From: JAZDLC01 sp043802345
Lineage (GTDB): Bacteria > Planctomycetota > B15-G4 > JADJEK01
Reading direction: 5' to 3'
Length of the DNA: 25,618 nucleotides
Assembly: GCA_043802345.1 (NCBI GenBank)
Contig: JAZDLC010000170.1
Location: 1 to 25,618 of the forward strand
The translations under genes were made by a program, and so were the position numbers. The notes beneath the pieces were generated by a model. The model made no database searches. It saw only the letters and a program-made list of their open reading frames with translations, and was not told where the DNA came from. Shown one piece after another: positions 16,516 through 24,000 of the stretch; positions within the stretch are counted from its first letter, which is position 1, and the number at the start of each line of letters is the position of its first letter.

Positions 16516-16541
16516 TCCGCTGAGACAGGCCGGTCAACGCG

Positions 16542-16584
16542 AAAGGCCCCCGCCCGATGACGATCCGATCGGGCGGGGGCCTTT
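16542..16584. terminator. Strong bidirectional intrinsic terminator
   Basis: A perfect 17-bp stem (16542-16558 with 16568-16584) surrounds a 9-base loop. The stem starts AAAGGCCCCCG and ends CGGGGGCCTTT, giving T-rich ends in both directions. It sits between the convergent thiolase and kinase-like genes and would serve both. Confidence 0.9.
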
Positions 16585-16604
16585 GTCGTCCATGGGCGGC
16601 CGCC

Positions 16605-18200
16605 TCACTCGGAGCTGAGCGGCAATCTGGCGAGCGATTCGAGTCCGACCGGCTCCGTGGAGTGCATTTCGGGGTTGTCGGGGAAGAACCTGGCAACATC
16701 GCTCAGGTGCACGCCCAGCGAGGAGTTCAGGCCGGTCGCGATCAGCTTGCGCGCGACCCGGATGTACTCATCGTGGACATCGTCGATGAACCGCTCCGCG
16801 CTGCGCTCGTTCTCCGGAACCTCCTTGAACTCGAAGAACTCGGCGATGTTCTGGGGCGCCTTCAGGATCAGGAGCGGGTTCTTGTCGTCGTCCTCCTCGA
16901 TGCGCCCCCTGACCGTCGCCTCGAAGAACATCGGCGAGAGGTCCTCGTGGGTGATGTTGAAGAGGCGCTCGTACGGCCGGTGCAGGAAGAAGTCGACCTC
17001 GTTCGCGGCGGTCACCGAGATGGCGAAGATGCTTCCCGGAAAGTCCGCCTCCGAGGCCCGGTAGTCGGCGAACACGAGGGCTCCGCAGTGAGCGGCGGGA
17101 TTCTCGCCGGCGTTCGCGGCCGGCTTCGCGCCGTTGCGCAGGACCGCCTCCTCGCGCTCGTGCGCGGGAGGATGCGTGTCCGCGAGGCTCGGTGGAGCCT
17201 GGTCCTCCTCGTGAAGCATCGAGAAGTCCTCATCCCAGATCGCCAACTCGAGCGGTTCGACTCCCACCAGGTGCGGGAAGGAGATCGTGACGGTCGTGCC
17301 CTTCCCTTCTTCGCTCTCGATCGATAGCTCGGCGCCGAAGTCGGCGATCGTCTGCCGCACGAAGACGAAGCCGAGGGAATGCAGCTCGCCGTCCAGCGTG
17401 GGGATGTCGCTCAGGAGTTGCTGGATCTTCGCGGCGCTCATGCCGATGCCGTTGTCGCGCACGCGGAGCAGCAATCGGTCTCCCTCGAGGAACGTGCCGA
17501 CGTTGAGCTCGCCGATCCGCCGATGCTGCATGGCGTCGACGGAGTTCATGACCAGATTGAAGAACATGCGCCGGAAACGATACCGATTGCCCCCCAGGAT
17601 CGCCGCATCCAGACGTTCCAGTTGCATCGCGACGCGCGCCCCGCTCTTCTCGACGACGTAGCCGTGAACGACGTTGCGGGTGAAGTGTTGGAGTTCGGCC
17701 GCGACGTCGAACCGCTCGTACATATCGCTCTGGCTCTGCTCCCGGCAGAAGTGCTTGATCCGGGACTGGACGCCGCAGATCCAACGCACGGAGTTGCGGT
17801 AGGCGAGCCGGAGTCCGACCGAGCGGGCGTCCTGGGGCAGGAAGCCGAGGACCTTGTCGATCTTGCCCCAGCGCGGGTTGAGGATCAGATCGCAGATGTC
17901 GCGCACGGCCACGACGTACTTCTTCCCCTTGCGGATGACGGTCTTGTCGGGGGAGAAGTTCTGGACGGCGTTGGCGTATTCCTGATCGGCCAGGCGCATG
18001 GCACGGCCGGCGCTCTTGAGCTCCTTCAGGTCGTCCGCGTGCAGTTGATGGGCCTGGTCCACACCGTAGATTTCCAGGTCGGTGTCGAGGGTGACGTGGA
18101 AGTGGATCAGGTTGTTGATGAACCGCTCGACCCGGAGGTCGTGGATCAAGAACTTGATCTCCGCGACCTCCTTCTTGATTCCGTCGGTGTAGTCGGCCAT
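16605..18200 (-). CDS. Histidine-kinase-like GHKL ATPase protein with unassigned N- and C-terminal regions
   Basis: Predicted protein of 531 residues, no transmembrane helix, so cytoplasmic. Residues about 180-315 are a clear HATPase_c domain: N-box FNLVMNSVDAM (Asn219), G1 DNGIGM (249-254), a G2-like LGFVFVRQTIADFG, and the GKGTTVTISFP end. The first 175 residues are helical with an H-box-like FLIHDLRVERFINNL; His20 could be phosphorylated, but it is not a canonical HisKA. Residues 320-531 match nothing I recognise. No response regulator is adjacent, so this is an orphan sensor or a GHKL ATPase of other function. Start ATG 18200 is preferred over the upstream TTG at 18221, which abuts a run of C/G. 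It is convergent with the thiolase operon. Confidence 0.75.
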   Translation of the reverse strand: MADYTDGIKKEVAEIKFLIHDLRVERFINNLIHFHVTLDTDLEIYGVDQAHQLHADDLKELKSAGRAMRLADQEYANAVQNFSPDKTVIRKGKKYVVAVRDICDLILNPRWGKIDKVLGFLPQDARSVGLRLAYRNSVRWICGVQSRIKHFCREQSQSDMYERFDVAAELQHFTRNVVHGYVVEKSGARVAMQLERLDAAILGGNRYRFRRMFFNLVMNSVDAMQHRRIGELNVGTFLEGDRLLLRVRDNGIGMSAAKIQQLLSDIPTLDGELHSLGFVFVRQTIADFGAELSIESEEGKGTTVTISFPHLVGVEPLELAIWDEDFSMLHEEDQAPPSLADTHPPAHEREEAVLRNGAKPAANAGENPAAHCGALVFADYRASEADFPGSIFAISVTAANEVDFFLHRPYERLFNITHEDLSPMFFEATVRGRIEEDDDKNPLLILKAPQNIAEFFEFKEVPENERSAERFIDDVHDEYIRVARKLIATGLNSSLGVHLSDVARFFPDNPEMHSTEPVGLESLARLPLSSE

Positions 18201-18272
18201 GGCACATCCCGGCTGGTTCAAGGGGGGGGATTGTACACTCCGCGGAGAGGAATCAACTCGCGAGTTGGTTCC

Positions 18273-20177
18273 TCACTCGCCACGGGGCTCCACCAGGACC
18301 TCGATCCGCGCCGACTCCACCGGTTCGACAAATGCAATCCCGATCCGCACCGGCTTCCGCCCACCTGAGAGATCCTCCTCGATCTCCGCGGCCCGGATTT
18401 CGAATTCTCCGCCCTCCGCCGCAATCGTCACCCGCACGGCACCCTCATCCTCGCCGATGACCAGGATGCGCGGCCCCTCCTGCCGCCAGGAGGAGAAGGT
18501 GATCAGCGCCGTTTCGAAGGCCAAGGGCGCCGCGAACTCCACCTCGTCAGTGATCCGCAGGCTCCCGGCATCCTTCCGGCTGAAGACGAAGGTCCGCTCC
18601 AGCCGGCGCAGCGCGTCGCATTCGTAGGCGGAGGAGATGTCGAGCGACAGGATGTCCTCCAATTCCCCGAGCTCACAGCGAAGCACCTTGCCGGAGGCGC
18701 TCTTGCCGGAGCGCTGCAGCTTCCCGCCCACCTTGGGGACCGGGTGTCCGAACGAATTCAGGACATCGCTCTGGTACCGCTTCGAGCTGAAAGTGCGGCT
18801 CGTGTACACCTCGCCGCCCGGATCGATCAGCGGCACCTTGCCACGAAGAGCGACCACGTACGAGCCGACGTCGTTGTGATTGTGGTGTTCATCGTTGTGA
18901 CCGCCCTTCAGCGCCACCCCCAGCCTTCCCTCGTGATCCGTGCCCGGCCTCGAGATCAGGATGCCCGCCTCGGCGAACCAGTCCCTGAGGGGGGTCTTCT
19001 GCGTGACCCCATCGGCGAAAGGTCGGGCCGTGGCGGAGTTCGCGAAGCCGAAGATTCCGAGTTGCGCCAGCCGCCCTGTCGGCCCGACCTGAAGCAGCAA
19101 TCCACGCTCCTCGATCTCTCGCCAGCCGCAGCCGTACCGCCTGCTGCAAGAAGCTTCGATCGTGGCGTCCGGCCGGGCGTTCGGGCTGCAGTCGGCAAAG
19201 GCTGGATAGACCCCGGGCAGGATCTCCATCCTCCGGCCGAAGCGGGCGATCCGCTCGACATCCCGGCGCTCGAACAGGTCGAGCTGTCCAGATGTCGCCT
19301 GGTGGATCGTCTCCGCAAGCTGCACGTAATGCCCGAAGCCGTAGTTCCAGTAGCTGATCCCCTCCGAGCAGTAGCCGTCGGCGGTGAAGCCTCTCAGGAA
19401 GTTCCGGACGTACTTTTCCGCGGCCGCGACGAAAAAGGCCCGCCGTTCCTGCGACCGGATCGTGGCGAGCGCCGTGCCGGTGACTCCCGCCAGGCAGACC
19501 GCGTTCCAGTTGTTGGTGCCGAGCAGCCACCACATCTGCGGCTTGCCGTCTTTCAGCATCCCCTCGAACGGAGCGAAGCAGCGCCGCTCCAGTTCTGCCT
19601 GGAGCAGTTCACGAATCTCTTTGCTCAGGCGCTCCCCGAGCCACCAGTTGGCGGTGGCCAGGTTCCAGGAGATGTCGGCGGCCAGGAGATCGATCTCGAC
19701 TGTCTTCCCCTTGAAGTTCATCAAGGAACGGTCGTGCGCCGGCATCACCCAGGTCTTCTCTGCGCACACCGCCCGGATCGCCTCCTCGAGGGCCGGCAGG
19801 AACCGCCCGCGGTTCTCGAGACACTCCGCCAGGGCCAGCTCCGGGATCCGGCCGTGCCGCCGGCCCGCGACGCTCTGCCAGTTCGTCCGGTTCCCGGTCT
19901 TGGAGAACTGGAGGTAGAGCTCATCGGTCAGCTCAGGCATCGGCTGCCCGAGGAGCTTCTCCGCCCTCGCGACCACTCCGGCGAACGCCGGGTGCGCCGC
20001 GACCTCGTCCCACGCCGCGCGGTCATCGATCGTCGGTCCCACGCCGCGCGGCTCCTCGGCGAGAAGCGGCATCAGTTCCTGGACCCGTGCGTCCAGTTCC
20101 TCGTCGACGGCCGCCGGCGAGGCGCCCGCGGAGGGAACGGCAAGGTAGATCAGGAAGAGCAGGCGGATCAGGATCAT
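18273..20177 (-). CDS. Exported heparinase II/III family protein (putative polysaccharide lyase)
   Basis: Predicted protein of 634 residues. A signal peptide (LIRLLFLIYLAVPSAGAS) is followed by an alpha/alpha-toroid of helices (residues about 30-380; WWLLGTNNWNAVCLAG, YCSEGISYWNYGFGHY). The heparinase II/III beta-sandwich begins at KGGHNDEHHNHNDVGSY (about 424-440), with the His/Asn cluster and the following IDPGGEVYTSR typical of the catalytic region. The Tyr residues in ISYWNYGFGHY are candidate catalytic bases. Members cleave uronic-acid polysaccharides such as heparin, alginate or similar; the substrate is not decidable. GGAGG lies six bases before the ATG. With the GH2, GH36-like and esterase genes it implies glycan breakdown outside the cytoplasm. 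Confidence 0.88.
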   Translation of the reverse strand: MILIRLLFLIYLAVPSAGASPAAVDEELDARVQELMPLLAEEPRGVGPTIDDRAAWDEVAAHPAFAGVVARAEKLLGQPMPELTDELYLQFSKTGNRTNWQSVAGRRHGRIPELALAECLENRGRFLPALEEAIRAVCAEKTWVMPAHDRSLMNFKGKTVEIDLLAADISWNLATANWWLGERLSKEIRELLQAELERRCFAPFEGMLKDGKPQMWWLLGTNNWNAVCLAGVTGTALATIRSQERRAFFVAAAEKYVRNFLRGFTADGYCSEGISYWNYGFGHYVQLAETIHQATSGQLDLFERRDVERIARFGRRMEILPGVYPAFADCSPNARPDATIEASCSRRYGCGWREIEERGLLLQVGPTGRLAQLGIFGFANSATARPFADGVTQKTPLRDWFAEAGILISRPGTDHEGRLGVALKGGHNDEHHNHNDVGSYVVALRGKVPLIDPGGEVYTSRTFSSKRYQSDVLNSFGHPVPKVGGKLQRSGKSASGKVLRCELGELEDILSLDISSAYECDALRRLERTFVFSRKDAGSLRITDEVEFAAPLAFETALITFSSWRQEGPRILVIGEDEGAVRVTIAAEGGEFEIRAAEIEEDLSGGRKPVRIGIAFVEPVESARIEVLVEPRGE

Positions 20178-20217
20178 GGGTCGCCTCCTTGAGCATGGAG
20201 AGGGAAGCAGTCTACGC

Positions 20218-20309
20218 AGAAAAAGGCGACAGGTGCCTCTTCTTCCTCGCTGAACGCGCTGCGTCGCTCGCGAACATGAGCCAGGAGAAGGCACCTGTCC
20301 CCTTTTTCT
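20218..20309. repeat. REP-like 92-bp hairpin with GGGGACAGGTGCC-type arms
   Basis: Arms 20218-20238 and 20289-20309 are reverse complements over 20 of 21 bases and surround a 50-base centre. The ends read AGAAAAAGG and CCTTTTTCT, and the core on the right arm is GGGGACAGGTGCC on the minus strand. The sequence is of a REP-like type I associate with Y1/RAYT transposases in uncultured bacteria; no transposase is present. It lies just upstream of the heparinase gene and may separate its promoter from the plus-strand genes. Confidence 0.8.
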
Positions 20310-20385
20310 TCTCTGCTGTCAGATGATGGCCACGCTGACCGTTTCCCCTCCGAAGTTCCAAAGCACAGAGCCGACCGGGAGAACC

Positions 20386-20664
20386 ATGTCGAACCAACTG
20401 AATCTACCCTGGCACATCGTCAAGGCGGATGACTTGACCATCGTCAACCGAGACGGCCGTCTCATCGCCATCTGGCGCGACTCCGAGGACACAGCGTGGC
20501 GGCTGGTCGACACCATCAACCTGTTCCTCGACGCCAGCCCCCAGGACGTCGACACGTGCATCGCCAGCTTCCGCAGCACCGTCAAGTATGGCACGGCGCT
20601 CCTGAGCTCGATCGACTGGGCCAGACTGAAGGGGCTCGCCGCGCGAAAGCAGGAGCGAGAGTGA
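20386..20664 (+). CDS. Hypothetical small protein, unknown function
   Basis: Predicted protein of 92 residues, not recognised. The N-terminal half (LPWHIVKADDLTIVNRDGRLIAIWRD) reads like a short beta-hairpin domain; the C-terminal half (WRLVDTINLFLDASPQDVDT, TVKYGTALLSSIDWARL) is helical. ATG 20386 has GGGAGA just before it (spacing is short, about 3-4 bases). A 6-bp hairpin, TCGTCC/GGACGA with a 4-base loop (20667-20682), follows the stop and could terminate transcription. The REP-like hairpin lies 76 bases upstream. Coding status is likely but not certain, and its role is unknown. Confidence 0.5.
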   Translation: MSNQLNLPWHIVKADDLTIVNRDGRLIAIWRDSEDTAWRLVDTINLFLDASPQDVDTCIASFRSTVKYGTALLSSIDWARLKGLAARKQERE

Positions 20665-20752
20665 ATTCGTCCTGCCGGACGAGGGAGAGGAGGGGGCGGC
20701 TCATGATCCCGGGGTGCAGGACCTCTCCTCCTCGTGTGCGAAGCGCTCCGTG

Positions 20753-20781
20753 TTGAACCGATTCAATCCAATGAGTAGAAT
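20753..20781 (+). promoter_or_regulatory. Sigma-70-type promoter for the small gene at 20819
   Basis: TTGAAC (20753-20758) and TAGAAT (20776-20781) are spaced by 17 bases, matching 4/6 and 5/6 of the consensus boxes. The predicted RNA start near 20788 leaves room for the AAGGGGGG ribosome site at 20805. Confidence 0.5.
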
Positions 20782-20818
20782 TCTCCGACTCTGTTGCTTC
20801 CTCCAAGGGGGGAAAGTG

Positions 20819-21001
20819 GTGGAGGAATCCGCACCGCGCTTCAAGGAGGGCGACTTCGTCGTTCTCAGGTCGAACCGCAGCGTGGTCCGGCGCGCAGACG
20901 GACTGCCGAAGCGCGATCCGAGTGCCAAGAGCATTGTCACCGTCTGCGGCGAAGAGGAAGTGTCAGGACAAGAAGTGTGCCCCGTCCGCGCTGTGGCTTG
21001 A
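20819..21001 (+). CDS. Hypothetical 60-residue protein convergent with the methyltransferase fusion
   Basis: Predicted protein of 60 residues (one more if the GTG at 20816 is used). The readable domain is APRFKEGDFVVLRSNRSVV followed by a polar loop and SIVTVCGEEEVSGQEVCPV, suggestive of a small SH3-like beta-barrel, as in proteins with a FKxGDxVxLKS pattern (YodC/DUF2158-like). This is a weak comparison. Start GTG 20819 is chosen because AAGGGGGG lies six bases upstream and a promoter at 20753-20781 precedes it. Its last 65 bases overlap the 3' end of the fusion gene on the other strand, so one transcript could affect the other. Confidence 0.45.
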   Translation: MEESAPRFKEGDFVVLRSNRSVVRRADGLPKRDPSAKSIVTVCGEEEVSGQEVCPVRAVA

Positions 21002-24000
21002 GTCGCAGGCGTCCGTTGCATCGTTCCGCGATTCTGGAGGCGAAGGTCAGTCCCAGGCCCGCGTGTCCTGGCTTCGTGGTGAAGTGCTGCTTGAAGACTT
21101 CGGACTGAATCTCCGGTCGCACGCCGTTTCCGTTGTCCTTGACGTGGATTTCAGCTTGTCCGACCCTGCCGCTCGAAGGGGTGGCGCGAAGCAGGATCCA
21201 TCTCGAGGATGACGTGCTCTCGGAACATGCGTCGAGTGCGTTTTGGACAAGAGCGAAGAGAATCCTGTGGAGGTCTCCGTGGGGAATCTCGGCTCGCATG
21301 ATTCCAGTGGAACCAGGCTCTACTTCCAGAGTCACACCACTGGATTCAATCCAGGGGCGAACCTGGTCCGCGAATGTCTCGAGTTCGCTGGACAGGTCGT
21401 GAAGTGCCCTCCGACCCCTCTTCCTCGTCGCATCGATTGCCAGGTGAATCCCTGATGTGAGCGACTCCAGCTCGGCGATCACATCCTTGATCAGATCGCG
21501 GTGCCCGTTCACACCATTCAATACCAGGTGGCGGAGTCCTGAGACTGCGGCGTTGATCCGCGTTTTCGTCAGGCCTTCCGAGAATGCCGCTGCCTGGGCC
21601 GACGCGGCCAGGCCCAGCATCTCATCCTTCTCTGCTTCCTTTTGGTCGAGGAGCGAGGACATCTCCCTGGAGGCGTCCCTGACCCTCTTCATGAGTCTCT
21701 TTGCCGACCGTCCGTCAAGAGACCCGGCCAACTCAGCGATTTCTTCCAGGGCCGGGACAACGAGGGAGCTCTCCTTTCGTCGAGGTGACGAGACTGCCCT
21801 GTGGGAATCTCCGTGGCGTCGGGAGTACCGTTCCTGCTCCAGGATCTGAAACACCAGGAGGACGAGCTTCCTGAGGTCCTCAGATGCCTGGTTCTCAAAG
21901 AGGCCGCCCCGGTTGGCCTGGTCGATCAGGTCGGGATTGCCGTCCTGGGAGATGTCGACCATGCCAATGACCTGATTGTTGCTGAGGCGAATGACAGGGT
22001 TGTTCACACGGCGCTGGTCAAGTCGCAGCCAGTCATCGTGGGGCTCTCCGTACGGCAGTACCCGGAATCCGTCACGATAGATGCTGACGCCCGCCCACTC
22101 CTTCAGCCATGCCCTGACATGGGTGACCATGCCGATCTTCGACAGGGCATCGGTCTCCAGATCAAAGGCGTAGAGGCGGATCGAGAAGGGGCCACACTGA
22201 TAATCGGCAGCAGGAACATGGAGTGGTTGACCTTTCTGACCGTCAATCTTGAAGCTGAAAGTGGTCCGTCCGTCAAACCGTGCCTCGATCGAATGGGGAG
22301 ACTGGTCGAGATGGCCGACCGAAAGTTCCTTCGAGTACTCCGGAAATTCCTTGGCCTCCAGCTTGATCCTGAACCCATCAGACTTGTGATGCGGAGACAC
22401 CAGGCGCTCGAGGCGCGTGGCGAGCTTCCGGAACATCCTCTCCGTCCAGCGTGCTCTCAGACCGCTGATCTCCAAGGTCGTGCCAGACTTCTTCATCAGC
22501 GGCGGGGATTGCTTCCTGACAACACACTCCACGTCGCTCAGCAGCAGTGTGTCATCATCGAATCGTGACCAGTCCACTTCGGTAATTGTCTCCGGTCCGG
22601 TTCGACCGTGTCGCGTGGTCACCTGAAGCCTGCTACCGAGCTTGTCGGCGGCAAAGCGACCGATACCCTTCTCTCCGAGGACCCTCCGGCCCCGGGCCGT
22701 GCGCAGACCGCCCTGCTGGCGCTTCTTGCTGTGACCGGGTCTCATCCAGCCCTGGACCACCTCGGCACGGCTCATGCCCGTACCGTCATCCTCGATCGTG
22801 ATGACACCGTCGGGAGATGTGATATTGCTGAAGCGAACAATGCAGCGCCTGGCATCCGCATCGTGCGCGTTCTTGACAAGTTCCGAGACGGCCAGTACCT
22901 CATCAGCGATCAGGCCCTCGCCCAGCAACCTCATCAACCTGGCCGCGGGCTGGAACGTGACCTGCTCGCTGGATCCGTTTCCGATCTGTCTGGGCCGAGG
23001 CCCTCTCGACGTGGGGTTCTTCCTGCTGGCAGCTTTCACCGGAGGCGTCTTCTTGTTCGCCAATTCAGGTCTGAGAACCTGCAGAAAGGACTGGGCGATG
23101 CACTGGGCCAGGGCTGGCGGAACCGCGTTTCCGATCTGCCGGAACTGCGAGGTCGGCGGGCCACAGAAGGCATAGCTGTCCGGGAAGGACTGCAACCGAG
23201 CGGCTTCGCGGGGGGTCAGGGACCTGGGCTGGTCGGGATGGATGAACGAATTTCCATCACGCGCCAGATGGCTCACAATGGTCTTGGAAGGGGCGTCCGG
23301 CTTCAACCGATAATACTTGTCGTCAAAGCCATCGGTCCGGTACTTCATGGGAAGCCCACGCCGCTTCGCATCCAGGGCGTTCTCGCCCGGTCTCAGGTTC
23401 TCGAAGATGAGCCGATCACTCTCATTCGGGGTCCTGAGGCTGCGGTGGTTGTAGATGATCCCACCACCATCCAGGATTCCATGGTCTACGAGGAAGCCGG
23501 TCTGTTCAGCAAGGTCCTCTGGACCGGTCCAGGCCTCCACCGATTCGCCGTCCGCCCAGCCTCGTGCCGGCAGGTCACCAAGCGCTGCCTTGAGAGGAAC
23601 GGGCTCCAGCGGAGACAGGAATCCATCCTCCGACCCGGACTGGTCCTTGACCGGACTCCGATGCTGTCCAGCAGGGATGGCCGGGAAGGGCATGCTGGAC
23701 CCCTTGACCGCAACCACGAAGGAGCGAAGTCGATCCTGCGGAATGCCGTAGGAGCATGCGTTGAGTCGCCAGATCTGGACCCGGTAGCCGAGCCCTTCCA
23801 GCCCCTTGACCGCTTCCTGCATGTACGATGTTCGCCGTCCACCCCGATCGAGGGCCGTCTCCATGGCCGGGACGTTTTCCATCAGGACCATCTTCGGCTT
23901 GATCACCTTGACCGCATCGACCAGGTATTCGTACAGCTGCTTGTGCTGCAGCTCGTGGTCCCTTGGCTCTCGAAACGCCTGGCGCGCATACTTGCTGACA

